Assembly: GCA_013322215.1 (NCBI GenBank)
Contig: JAAMEZ010000006.1
Coordinates: 558,001-622,000 of the forward strand
DNA length: 64,000 nt
Reading direction: 5' to 3'
DNA from: Martinezella rhizogenes
GTDB taxonomy: Bacteria > Pseudomonadota > Alphaproteobacteria > Rhizobiales > Rhizobiaceae
This document shows positions 1 through 9,327 of this stretch, piece after piece. A program made the position numbers and the translations under genes. Within the stretch, counting starts at the first letter, position 1. Every line of letters begins with the position of its first letter. Below the pieces are notes generated by a model. That model ran no database searches, had not been told where the DNA came from, and saw only the letters and a list, made by a program, of their open reading frames with translations.

Positions 1-523
1 TATCGGCTTCGCCGGGCACCCATTCGACCGGGCCGGATACTTTCAACAGGTTCTGGACCAGCTGCCGCTGGCGATCGCTCACGCGCACATTGGCAAAAGC
101 ACCCGTCACACCGCGCCCGACCATGGCGGGCGTGTTCGGCATGGCGCGCACCATCGCCGCTTCGCCTAGATGCGTTTCAAGCGCAGAGAGAGTCTTGCCG
201 GCCGCGATCGAGACGACGACCGTCGCCTCCCCCACAAGCGGCTTGAACGGCGGCAGAACCGCGTCCATCAGTTGCGGCTTGACGGCGATGAAGAGAACCC
301 CCGCCGTCGCGCCTTTCGGAACTTCGGTGACATGGCTTGCGCCGGCATCCGCAATCATTTTCCGCATCGCTTCGGACGGATTGGGATCGACGACGATAAC
401 CGATGATCCCGGCACGCCGTTCTTCAGCCACCCCGTCAGCAATGCGCCACCCATATTACCCGCGCCGATCAGGACGATCGGCCCGGAGGATGCAAATGCA
501 TTGGCGGATTGTTCACCTGTCAT
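1..523 (-). CDS. proC: Pyrroline-5-carboxylate reductase, 3' end beyond window
   Basis: Catalyses the last step of proline synthesis, NAD(P)H-dependent reduction of pyrroline-5-carboxylate, in the cytoplasm. Reading the minus strand from the ATG at 521-523 gives an open frame to the window edge. Near the N-terminus it has a Rossmann motif (IGAGNMGGALL), then VKPQ and SIAAGK, and later RAMPNTPAMVGRGVTG, which are family hallmarks. The C-terminal dimerisation domain lies outside the window. The start is 1 nt after the stop of the YbjN gene, so the two are probably co-translated. Confidence 0.95.
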   Translation of the reverse strand, partial: MTGEQSANAFASSGPIVLIGAGNMGGALLTGWLKNGVPGSSVIVVDPNPSEAMRKMIADAGASHVTEVPKGATAGVLFIAVKPQLMDAVLPPFKPLVGEATVVVSIAAGKTLSALETHLGEAAMVRAMPNTPAMVGRGVTGAFANVRVSDRQRQLVQNLLKVSGPVEWVPGEAD

Positions 524-524
524 G

Positions 525-1025
525 TCACGCTTCGCCTACCGTTTCGAAGAGCACGGCTTCCATGGCGCGGTTCGCGTCAAGGCCAGACCATACCACGAAT
601 TGGAAAGCCTGATAGTAGGCTTCACAAGTATCAAGCGCATTGGAAAGCAGCACCTCAACCTGCCGGTTGGTCGGCTCGGCCCCGCCGGACAAGAGCAGCG
701 ACTGGCGGAAAATGACGATATCTTCCTGCCGCCACAGATCGAAATGACCCATCAGCACCTGCCCGTTGATGCAGGACAGCAGCTTGATCACCTCGTTGAC
801 GCGCGGGTCTGGAACCTTGACATCGAACGCGCAGGCTATGTGCAGCGCCTCGAATTCCTCCATCCAGGAGAACGAGACGTGATAGTCGGTCCATCGTCCT
901 TCGACGGTCATGGCGAGCTCATCTTCGCCGGACCGTTCGAACGACCAGTCGTTGTTGGCAGCGACGAATTCGATCATGTCGACCGGATTCGATTGTCGTT
1001 CGGCTTCCATTTCCATAAGGCTCAT
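525..1025 (-). CDS. YbjN domain-containing protein
   Basis: A 166-residue cytosolic protein with the alpha/beta YbjN fold (type III secretion chaperone-like). The sequence has the family pattern of an N-terminal strand pair around WSFERSGEDEL and a central GHFDLW segment. YbjN proteins are linked to motility and stress in enterobacteria, but their molecular function is unknown. It is directly upstream of proC with a 1-nt gap, an arrangement suggesting one transcript; no functional link to proline synthesis is obvious. MSLMEMEAERQ is the likely start; the inner Met at codon 4 is possible. Confidence 0.8.
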   Translation of the reverse strand: MSLMEMEAERQSNPVDMIEFVAANNDWSFERSGEDELAMTVEGRWTDYHVSFSWMEEFEALHIACAFDVKVPDPRVNEVIKLLSCINGQVLMGHFDLWRQEDIVIFRQSLLLSGGAEPTNRQVEVLLSNALDTCEAYYQAFQFVVWSGLDANRAMEAVLFETVGEA

Positions 1026-1415
1026 GCAGCACCTTCTTGACCGGATCGGTTGCAGTTTTCCCGTGGCTCAACACTGAAAGAACGCAAACAATTTTACTCC
1101 GGAAACATACTCGGGATGATGTTGAACGGCTGCCAGACTAACGCTTCCACCATGCCCGGGGCTTACCAAGTCCGTTTCGAATCATCATTTAAAATCAGTG
1201 TATAGCGGCATGCCCGGCATGCCAGCCCCTGAACGGCGATTTTGGAAACGGCACTGTGGAAAGCTCTTCCGACGTCTATTCAGAAGGGAGTCATAACCGA
1301 CTCTGGCGATTGGCTTTTTTGCCTATGTCCACAGGTGGAAAAACAGACGGAAATTTTCAGAGGAAAAAGGCACGGCAAACGGGTGTCGTGCCGATCCGCA
1401 AACAGAAGTCCAGGC
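1026..1415. other. Intergenic region without a gene
   Basis: About 390 bp between the YbjN and UbiK-like genes. It carries the terminator of the UbiK-like gene (1364-1392) and presumably the promoter of the YbjN-proC operon. A tandem CATGCC-CGG-CATGCC motif lies near 1209. I see no credible ORF with a ribosome binding site and no tRNA-like fold. Confidence 0.6.
1364..1392 (-). terminator. Rho-independent terminator of UbiK-like gene
   Basis: On the minus strand a GGCACG...CGTGCC stem (12-nt loop) is followed by five Ts, 24 nt after the stop codon of the gene at 1416-1676. Confidence 0.7.
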
Positions 1416-1676
1416 TTATTTGCCCTTGGAGGCAAGCTTGGCTTCGAGCGCTTCGATTCTTGCAAGCAGGGCCTCGTTTTCGTCGCGCGCCTTGATCGCC
1501 ATTTCGCGAACGGCTTCGAATTCCTCGCGCTTGACGATATCCATGCTGTTCAGCCAACGCTCGGCATGGGCATTGAAGGCGGTCTCGATCTCGCGGCGCA
1601 CGCCTTGGGCAGCACCGGCGGCATCGGTCATCAGCTTGGCGAATTCATCCAAGATTCGGTTCGGTCCAGTGCTCAT
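1416..1676 (-). CDS. UbiK/BMFP family accessory protein
   Basis: An 86-residue protein of the UbiK (YqiC)/Brucella membrane fusogenic protein family. UbiK helps organise the soluble ubiquinone-biosynthesis complex in enterobacteria; BMFP trimerises and fuses membranes in vitro. The C-terminal 35 residues form a heptad coiled coil (EEFEAVREMA...ARIEALEAKLASKGK), preceded by an amphipathic N-terminal segment starting MSTGPNRILDEFAKL. The start at 1674-1676 has AGGAG about 7 nt upstream; an upstream in-frame ATG at 1706 lacks such a site. It is divergent from lgt. Confidence 0.85.
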   Translation of the reverse strand: MSTGPNRILDEFAKLMTDAAGAAQGVRREIETAFNAHAERWLNSMDIVKREEFEAVREMAIKARDENEALLARIEALEAKLASKGK

Positions 1677-1826
1677 GGCAATCTCCTTGCGGCCGTCGGC
1701 CCTCAACGGTCAGGCATCGATATGGGCCAGATAGTGCTGAGGTAGGATTTCCAAGGGGCCGATGCAAGCAAATTGAGATAGGACTGGACAACCGAACCTG
1801 CCATCTCGGGCGGATCAACAATCGAC

Positions 1827-1855
1827 TTGACCGTTTCGATAGCGAGCGCCATGTT
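1827..1855 (+). promoter_or_regulatory. Candidate sigma-70 promoter of lgt
   Basis: TTGACC (1827-1832), 17-nt spacer, CATGTT (1850-1855), matching the rhizobial TTGACA/CTATAT pattern. Predicted start of transcription is near 1862. Confidence 0.4.
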
Positions 1856-1895
1856 CCGCGCACATTTTGGATATTTAGCATGATCCCGCCCCGAA

Positions 1896-2828
1896 ATGGC
1901 ACGGTGCTTTCGGGAACATGCTGTAACGGGCCTGACGATCTTGCTGACATCCGCCAATCTTGCCGCCATCCTGCCGTTTCCGGACATCGACCCAGTCGCC
2001 GTCTCCCTCGGTCCGATTTCAGTTCATTGGTACGGACTTGCCTATGTCGCCGGCATTCTGCTCGGCTGGTTCTATGCACGGCGGCTGGTCGATAACGGCA
2101 GGCTCTGGCTGAACGATACCGCGCCGATGACGCGCCAGCATCTGGATGACTTCATCCTCTGGGTCGCCTTCGGCATCGTCCTCGGCGGTCGCATCGGCTA
2201 TATCCTCTTCTACGATCTCGATCCGGTGCTGGCCAATCCGATCCGCGCCATCGAGGTCTGGAATGGCGGCATGTCCTTCCACGGTGGATTAATAGGCACA
2301 ACTATCGCCATGATCTTGTTTGCAAGACGCAACCAGATCCCGGCCTGGAGCCTGTTCGATATCGTCGCCGCCGTCGCGCCGATCGGCCTGTTCTTCGGCC
2401 GCATCGCCAATTTCATCAACGGCGAGCTTTGGGGCCGCGTGAGCGACGTCCCCTGGGCGATGGTCTTCTGCAGCCCGCATGTAATCGCCGCCCATAACGG
2501 CGTCTGTCCTGCAGGTCCCGATCCGCGCCACCCCAGCCAGCTTTACGAGGCCGGCATCGAAGGCATTATACTGTTCCTCGTGCTCTTCATCCTCACGCGT
2601 TGGGCACTGGCATTGAAGAAGCCGGGCACGGTCAGCGGTATTTTTGTCATCGGCTATGCCTTCTCGCGTATTTTTGTCGAATTCTTCCGTCAGCCTGACG
2701 AGCAGCTCGGCTATCTGCTCGGCACGAACTGGCTGACGATGGGCATGGTGCTGTCGCTTCCGATGGTCGCCATCGGCCTGTGGGCAGTCATCCGCGCACG
2801 GCAGGCAGCGGCAAGGCAGATGGCTTGA
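1896..2828 (+). CDS. lgt: Prolipoprotein diacylglyceryl transferase
   Basis: Inner-membrane enzyme that moves diacylglycerol from phosphatidylglycerol to the lipobox cysteine of prolipoproteins, the first step of lipoprotein maturation. About seven membrane segments are visible. The family signature [14 protein letters not shown] is present around residues 168-181, with the HGGLIG motif (about 129-134) and HPSQLYEA (about 213-220). The ATG at 1896 adds 15 residues of unusual composition; a TTG at 1941 ([16 protein letters not shown]) is probably the true start. It heads a plus-strand run of genes to prs. Confidence 0.97.
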   Translation: MARCFREHAVTGLTILLTSANLAAILPFPDIDPVAVSLGPISVHWYGLAYVAGILLGWFYARRLVDNGRLWLNDTAPMTRQHLDDFILWVAFGIVLGGRIGYILFYDLDPVLANPIRAIEVWNGGMSFHGGLIGTTIAMILFARRNQIPAWSLFDIVAAVAPIGLFFGRIANFINGELWGRVSDVPWAMVFCSPHVIAAHNGVCPAGPDPRHPSQLYEAGIEGIILFLVLFILTRWALALKKPGTVSGIFVIGYAFSRIFVEFFRQPDEQLGYLLGTNWLTMGMVLSLPMVAIGLWAVIRARQAAARQMA

Positions 2829-2904
2829 AGTGGGGTTAATATCGCGTGGTCCTGGCTAGAAAGGCTCCCAGTCTTTCAGGATCACGCACTAGCGAAAGCA
2901 GAGA

Positions 2905-4002
2905 ATGACGACGGCGCTTGGGGAAAAAATCAAAACCATCATCCGCACGAACGGGCCATTGAGCATCACGGATTATTTTTCGCTGTGCCTCGCCGATCCG
3001 GTGCATGGTTATTACAAGACGCGTGAACCCTTCGGCCAATCCGGCGATTTCGTTACCGCGCCCGAAGTCAGCCAGCTATTCGGCGAAATGATCGGCGTCT
3101 TCATGGTGCATGCCTGGCAGCGGCATGGAACGCCCGCTGAAGTGCGCCTCGTCGAAATCGGGCCGGGCCGCGGCACGATGATGTCCGACATGCTGCGCGT
3201 CATCGGCAAGCTGGCCCCGCCGCTCTATGATGCCATGACGGTACATCTCGTCGAAACCAGCGAACGCCTGCAGGGCTTCCAGCGCCAGACCCTCGATGCC
3301 TATGGTGCAAAAATCTCCTGGCATACGGATTTCGGCGAGGTGCCTGAAGGTTTCACCCTGCTCGCCGCCAACGAGCTCTTCGACGCCATTCCCATCCGTC
3401 AATTCGTCCGCACCGCCAACGGCTTTCGCGAGCGCACGGTCGGCCTCGACGTCAATGACGAGCTGAGCTTCACGGCGGGCGTCGCTACGCTTGATCCTTC
3501 CCTTCTTCCAGAGGGTGGCCCGCCGCCGATCGGCACGATTTTCGAAATCGCGCCTGCTCGCCAGGCCGTTATGACGGCGATCTGCGACAGGCTGGTAACC
3601 TATGGCGGCACCGCGCTTGCCATCGACTACGGCCATATGGCGACAAGCTTCGGCGACACGCTGCAGGCCGTGCGCATGCACGAATACGATCCGCCGCTGG
3701 AGCATCCGGGCGAAGCGGATCTCACCAGCCATGTCGATTTCCAGCATCTGGCGCAAACCGCCCTTGCCTCCGGCATGCACATCAATGGCTGCTGTCATCA
3801 GGGCGATTTCCTTATCGGGCTCGGCCTGCTGGAGCGGGCGGCGGCACTTGGCAGAGACCAGGACGCGGCAATCCAGGAGAACATCCGTGTCGCCGTGGAA
3901 AGGCTGGCCGGCGCCGGCGAAGGCAAGATGGGCGAACTCTTCAAGGTGCTGGCGGTCTCCAGTCCGGCAATCGACCTCCTGCCCTTTCGTCCCGTCAGCT
4001 GA
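2905..4002 (+). CDS. NDUFAF7/MidA-like SAM-dependent methyltransferase
   Basis: A 365-residue member of COG1565, homologous to NDUFAF7, which symmetrically dimethylates an arginine of the 49-kDa subunit of respiratory complex I. The SAM motif EIGPGRGTMMSDMLR (about 81-95) and the family motif LAANELFDAIPIRQFV (about 152-167) are both present. DYGHMATSFGDTLQA fits the conserved C-terminal region. The bacterial substrate (probably NuoD or NuoCD) is inferred. It is 76 nt downstream of lgt and probably in the same transcript. Confidence 0.9.
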   Translation: MTTALGEKIKTIIRTNGPLSITDYFSLCLADPVHGYYKTREPFGQSGDFVTAPEVSQLFGEMIGVFMVHAWQRHGTPAEVRLVEIGPGRGTMMSDMLRVIGKLAPPLYDAMTVHLVETSERLQGFQRQTLDAYGAKISWHTDFGEVPEGFTLLAANELFDAIPIRQFVRTANGFRERTVGLDVNDELSFTAGVATLDPSLLPEGGPPPIGTIFEIAPARQAVMTAICDRLVTYGGTALAIDYGHMATSFGDTLQAVRMHEYDPPLEHPGEADLTSHVDFQHLAQTALASGMHINGCCHQGDFLIGLGLLERAAALGRDQDAAIQENIRVAVERLAGAGEGKMGELFKVLAVSSPAIDLLPFRPVS

Positions 4003-4138
4003 AACCTGACCATTGATCCCTACGGATTGACAGCGCGCGCCGGACTGGGCCAACATCCCAGTCAAATCGAACTGCTTCGCCGCGGCTGCGTTATTCATCG
4101 CACGACAGGCTGAACCAAGACATCAAGGGACACTGCAG

Positions 4139-4921
4139 TTGCCGACACCACTTGCAAGCACGCTGCTGGGCGCCGCCGAGGCTGCTGGCATTCGCCATGG
4201 CTATTTCACCCGCGCCGGCGGCGTTTCGGAAGGCCTTTATCGCGGGCTGAACGTCGGCCTCGGCTCGCATGACGATCGTGACCACGTGCAGGAAAACCGC
4301 CGCCGCGTCGCCGACTGGTTCGGTCTGTCCGTCGAACAGCTAGCCACCGTGCATCAGGTCCATTCGCCGGATGTCGTGACCATCGACGCATCCTATGACG
4401 GCAGCCGGCCGCAGGCCGATGCAATGGTGACGGCGACACCGGGCATCGCAATCGGCGTGCTCGCGGCCGATTGTGGCCCCATACTCTTCGCCGATCCGGA
4501 AAATCGGGTCATTGGCGCCGCTCATGCCGGCTGGAAGGGCGCGCTGACCGGTGTCTTGGAAAACACCATCGACGCTATGGTCGCGCTCGGCGCAAGGCGC
4601 GAGGCAATCATTGCCTGCCTCGGCCCCTCGATCAGCCAGGCGAGCTATGAGGTCGGCCCCGAATTCGTCGAGCGCTTTCTTGCTCACGATCCCGATTATG
4701 CCAAATATTTCGCCCCTTCAGAACGCGACGGCCATGCCATGTTCGATCTGCCGTCCCTCACGGTCGATCGCCTGCGCAAGTCTGGGGTCACCGCCGAAAG
4801 CCTGAACCTCTGCACCTATCCGGATCCGGAGCGCTTCTTCTCCTATCGGCGCACGACGCATGCCAAGGAGCCGGATTACGGACGGCAGATTTCTGCCATC
4901 GCCATCGGAAAGGCAGCTTGA
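4139..4921 (+). CDS. pgeF: Peptidoglycan editing factor / copper-type polyphenol oxidase family
   Basis: A 260-residue YfiH/PgeF protein. The E. coli enzyme removes mis-incorporated serine from UDP-MurNAc peptides; homologues (LACC1, YlmD) have purine nucleoside phosphorylase or oxidase activity. The metal-site residues are visible: HQVHSPD (His72), AADCGPILF (Cys112) and AAHAGWKG (His129). The start is a TTG at 4139 with AAGGGA 9 nt upstream; no better ATG exists. Its stop is 1 nt before the ATG of the next gene, indicating coupling. Confidence 0.93.
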   Translation: MPTPLASTLLGAAEAAGIRHGYFTRAGGVSEGLYRGLNVGLGSHDDRDHVQENRRRVADWFGLSVEQLATVHQVHSPDVVTIDASYDGSRPQADAMVTATPGIAIGVLAADCGPILFADPENRVIGAAHAGWKGALTGVLENTIDAMVALGARREAIIACLGPSISQASYEVGPEFVERFLAHDPDYAKYFAPSERDGHAMFDLPSLTVDRLRKSGVTAESLNLCTYPDPERFFSYRRTTHAKEPDYGRQISAIAIGKAA

Positions 4922-4922
4922 T

Positions 4923-6074
4923 ATGGCCCTGCATTTCGAACGCAGCGAATTCGATGCTCGTCTGGCACGGCTGCTGGCGAGAATGCAGGAGGAAAAACTC
5001 GACGCCATGCTGCTCTTCGCACAGGAGAGCATGTATTGGCTGACCGGCTACGATACGTTCGGCTATTGCTTCTTCCAGACGCTAGTCGTCAAGGCGGACG
5101 GATCGCTGACGCTTCTGACGCGCTCGGCCGATCTTCGCCAGGCACAACTTACCTCTGTCATCACCGACATCCGTATCTGGGTCGATCGCATCAACGCCGA
5201 TCCGACGCTCGATCTCAAGGAGCTTCTATCCGATCTCGATCTTCTCGGCGCCCGTATCGGCATCGAATATGATACCCATGGCATGACGGGTCGCGTCGCC
5301 CGGCTGCTCGACCATCAATTAGCGAGCTTCGGCCAGATCATCGACGCCTCCTATCTCATCAGCCGCCTCCGGCTGACGAAGAGCCCGGCGGAAATCGCTC
5401 ATGTCGAACGCGCCGCAGCACTGGCCGACGACGCTCTGGATGCAGCCCTGTCTCTGGCTAAGGCCGGTGCGGACGAGTCAGACATTCTCGCGGCCATGCA
5501 GGGCGCTGTCTTTTCCGGCGGCGGTGATTATCCCGCCAACGAATTCATCATCGGCTCGGGCGCGGAGGCCCTGCTCTGCCGCTACAAATCCGGCCGCCGC
5601 AAACTCGACGCCAACGACCAGCTGACGCTCGAATGGTCCGGTGTCGATGCCCATTATCATGCCGCCATGATGCGCACGGTCGTCATCGGCACTCCCAGCC
5701 ATCGGCATCGCGAGCTCTATAGCGCCTGCCTGGAAACCCTGCAGGCGATCGAAACGATCTTGATGCCGGGACACACTTTCGGCGACGTCTTCGACATGCA
5801 TGCGAAGATCATGGACGAGCGCGGCCTTGCCCGCCACCGGCTGAACGCCTGCGGCTACTCTCTCGGCGCCCGCTTCTCGCCGTCATGGATGGAGCATGAA
5901 ATGTTCCATATGGGTAATCCGCTGGAGATTCAGGAGAACATGTCGCTCTTCGTGCACATGATCATCATGGATTCCGACAGCGGTACCGCCATGACTCTCG
6001 GGCAGACCTATCTGACGACCTCGCAGGCTCCGAAAGCCCTTTCCCGCCACCCTCTCGAATTTCTTAACCGTTAG
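4923..6074 (+). CDS. M24 family Xaa-Pro peptidase-like protein
   Basis: A 383-residue protein with the creatinase N-terminal domain (about 10-150, MYWLTGYDTFGYCFFQ) and a C-terminal pita-bread fold. This family includes prolidase, aminopeptidase P and creatinase. The metal-ligand pattern is partly degenerate: LTLEWSGVDAHYHAAMMRT replaces the usual D...D segment, so it may be a creatinase/ectoine-hydrolase-like enzyme or a non-metal form. Substrate unknown. The start ATG is 1 nt after the pgeF stop; an upstream in-frame start at 4860 would lie inside pgeF. Confidence 0.85.
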   Translation: MALHFERSEFDARLARLLARMQEEKLDAMLLFAQESMYWLTGYDTFGYCFFQTLVVKADGSLTLLTRSADLRQAQLTSVITDIRIWVDRINADPTLDLKELLSDLDLLGARIGIEYDTHGMTGRVARLLDHQLASFGQIIDASYLISRLRLTKSPAEIAHVERAAALADDALDAALSLAKAGADESDILAAMQGAVFSGGGDYPANEFIIGSGAEALLCRYKSGRRKLDANDQLTLEWSGVDAHYHAAMMRTVVIGTPSHRHRELYSACLETLQAIETILMPGHTFGDVFDMHAKIMDERGLARHRLNACGYSLGARFSPSWMEHEMFHMGNPLEIQENMSLFVHMIIMDSDSGTAMTLGQTYLTTSQAPKALSRHPLEFLNR

Positions 6075-6129
6075 GGGCGTAATATAGCGATCCTGGATGG
6101 TCAGACCGTCGGGAGAAAGGATCGCGTCA

Positions 6130-7014
6130 ATGGGACTGGTCAGGATAACGTTGACTGTCGCCGGCTTTTGCCTCGCGCTCTCCGCCTGCAATACCACCGA
6201 CGCCCTGACGCCGCCCGAAGCCATCGGCGATGTGGGCTCCAGCCCGGTCACCCAACGCGATGTCGAGCGCATGGCTTCCGCGCCCCCCCGCCGCCAGGTC
6301 TATCAGGACACGCAGGACAGCTACGGCTATCAGCAGCAAACCTCCCAGCAGGCCTATCAGCAGCAAAGCTACGGCGGAAGCGGCACGCTCGACGAACAGG
6401 CCTCGGCGCTAAGATCGAGCGGCAACAATCCTTACGCCTCCCGCCCGCTCGACGGTTCCCGGACCGCCTCCGTCGCTCCGCCGGCCGACAATCAGTTTTC
6501 GGAGGCCGACGAGCAGCGCGAGGCCGACCGGCGCCTGTCGGACAATCCACAGCCCCAGCAACAGCAACAGACTGCCAACGACCCTCAGCCGGAACAACAG
6601 CAGCCGGATCAGCAACAGGCATCGCTGCCGCCCACGGCTGCGGCCGGCGGCAACAGCGTCCGTTTCCTGCCGATCATCGGCGCTCCCGTGGAAGCCGTTA
6701 CGCCGCTTTCGCGTCAGCTTGGCGCCGACGCCCGTTCGCTCGGCCTGACGATCAAGAGCTCAAGCGATTCCAGCGCCGCCTATATCCTCAAGGGCTATCT
6801 TTCCGCCTTTGAAGACGGCCCGCAGATTTCCGTGACCTACGTCTGGGATGTGCTGGACAGTAACGGCAACCGCGTCCACCGCATCCAGGGGTCGGAAAGC
6901 GCGCCCCTGAAACGCGGCGACCCCTGGTCGGCCGTTCCGCCGACCGTCATGCAGAAAATTGCCACCAAAACCATGTCGGAATTCAATTCCTGGCGCGAAT
7001 CCAACGGTGGATAG
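6130..7014 (+). CDS. Lipoprotein with glutamine-rich linker
   Basis: A 294-residue predicted lipoprotein. MGLVRITLTVAGFCLALSAC is a signal peptide ending in a lipobox (LSAC, Cys at about 20). Residues about 60-180 are low complexity, rich in Gln and Pro (runs such as QQQQQ). The C-terminal ~110 residues (from SVRFLPIIGAPVEAV) look globular and are the conserved part. Function unknown. lgt, which would modify it, lies upstream in the same gene run. The in-frame codon at 6097 is upstream of the GGAG ribosome site, so the ATG at 6130 is chosen. Confidence 0.8.
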   Translation: MGLVRITLTVAGFCLALSACNTTDALTPPEAIGDVGSSPVTQRDVERMASAPPRRQVYQDTQDSYGYQQQTSQQAYQQQSYGGSGTLDEQASALRSSGNNPYASRPLDGSRTASVAPPADNQFSEADEQREADRRLSDNPQPQQQQQTANDPQPEQQQPDQQQASLPPTAAAGGNSVRFLPIIGAPVEAVTPLSRQLGADARSLGLTIKSSSDSSAAYILKGYLSAFEDGPQISVTYVWDVLDSNGNRVHRIQGSESAPLKRGDPWSAVPPTVMQKIATKTMSEFNSWRESNGG

Positions 7015-7119
7015 CCACAAGCTTTTCAGAAATATGAAAGCTAACACGCCTCTCCCCCTTGCATTCGAGAGCAAGGCGGTTAAAAGCGCGGCTATCAGGT
7101 TGGTAATAGGCGGGCCACA

Positions 7120-8052
<933 letters not shown>

Positions 8053-8066
8053 AGCTTGTGGCCGCC

Positions 8067-9302
8067 TCAGGTGGCCTTTGCTCGCGCGGGATGCGCCTGT
8101 TTCCATGCGAGCAGGCCGATTCCCACCAGACCCGAGATGAAGACGGCCGCCCCCGAGCCCATGATCGAAGGCCCGATGCCGAACCATGCAAACAGGGTCG
8201 GCGACATCAGGTAGGCCAGAAGCAGGCCGGTGAAGATCGCGCACATCAATAGACGGTAGACCTGCGCCAGACGATGCGGCTCGCTGCGCGTCTGCATCAG
8301 ATGCAGCATGGCAAGGTTCTCGAAGGGTCCGTTGATCGCCGCGAAGCACGCCACGAGCATCAGCGATATCCGATCATGCATCAGCGGCAGCAGGAAAACT
8401 CCCGATCCGAAGATGAGCTTCGCGACGATGATCCAGACGACCGGCCGGCGTGGCTTGACGCTGCCGAGGATCAGATTGGTGGTCAGGTTGCCGACGCCGT
8501 AAGCCGTCATCATCAGGCTGTAGTCGGTCAGCGGGTCGGCGCTGGTTTCGCGCAAGTGCAAGATCATGCCAAGCAGGACCCCCATCGCCCAGGCGACGTT
8601 TCCCATCAAATTGGTAAACATGCCATAGAGGATCGCCGCATGGCCACGCGCTGCGCGCCACCCACCAAGAACGCCGTCCACGACGGCCGGCATTCCGGAG
8701 AAATCGCGACGCCGCGATGCCGTGGGGAGCTTCGCCACCGCCAGCCACACGGCAAGCGCCGAGAGTATGAAAGTGGCGGCGGTGACCGTGAAGAACTGAG
8801 ATTTCGGCAGGAGCCCGTTCACGAGCGCGATCAGGCTCGGGCCGAGAATGCGCGCCATGCGGCGCGTGGCGTCGAAAAGGCCATTCGTTGCGTGCCGAAC
8901 CTCGGCATCGACCGCAATCATTGGTAGGGTCGCCTGCAGCGACGGATCGAATGTCGACGTCAGCAACGCGATGCTTCCGGCAAGCACGATCAACAGCGGC
9001 AGGCTCATCAGATGCAAAATCCCCGCCAGCGATAGTGTCAGCAATAAAGCCGCGCGCAGCAGGTCGGCGGTGATCATCGTCGTGCTGTGCCGCCAGTGAT
9101 CCGTGACGATACCGCCGAACAGGCTGCCAAACAGCAGCGCCCCGGACTGCAATGCGGAAACATATCCCGCATTGCTGCCGATGAAGTCGGCCGCGATCCA
9201 GACGACTGCGACCATGTAGAATTCGGAGCCTGTAGCCGCCAGCACCTGGCCGGTCCATAGAAGAGAGATCGAGCGCTGGCTCAGCGGCTTCAGGACAAAC
9301 AT
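8067..9302 (-). CDS. MFS transporter
   Basis: A 411-residue major facilitator with about 12 hydrophobic segments, starting MFVLKPLSQRSISLLWTGQV. The pattern (LWTGQVLAATGSEFYMVAVVW at the N-terminus, DHWRHSTTMITADLLRA after helix 2) is that of the MFS_3 / enterobactin-exporter (EntS)-like group. It could export a siderophore, drug or metabolite; the substrate is unknown. Convergent with prs, 14 nt apart. It is 25 nt downstream of the exported protein gene at 9328 and may share its transcript. Confidence 0.85.
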   Translation of the reverse strand: MFVLKPLSQRSISLLWTGQVLAATGSEFYMVAVVWIAADFIGSNAGYVSALQSGALLFGSLFGGIVTDHWRHSTTMITADLLRAALLLTLSLAGILHLMSLPLLIVLAGSIALLTSTFDPSLQATLPMIAVDAEVRHATNGLFDATRRMARILGPSLIALVNGLLPKSQFFTVTAATFILSALAVWLAVAKLPTASRRRDFSGMPAVVDGVLGGWRAARGHAAILYGMFTNLMGNVAWAMGVLLGMILHLRETSADPLTDYSLMMTAYGVGNLTTNLILGSVKPRRPVVWIIVAKLIFGSGVFLLPLMHDRISLMLVACFAAINGPFENLAMLHLMQTRSEPHRLAQVYRLLMCAIFTGLLLAYLMSPTLFAWFGIGPSIMGSGAAVFISGLVGIGLLAWKQAHPARAKAT

Positions 9303-9327
9303 GATCGCATTCTGACTTCGGAGTGGC

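Noticed and set aside
1131..1260. tRNA-like GTTTCGAATCA sequence
   Set aside because: No acceptor or anticodon stems can be formed around it; no tRNA gene.
1703..1852. 49-codon minus-strand frame starting MALAIETVKSIVDPPEM
   Set aside because: Looks protein-like in part, but has no convincing ribosome site and lies in the lgt/UbiK promoter region. Left out as undecided.
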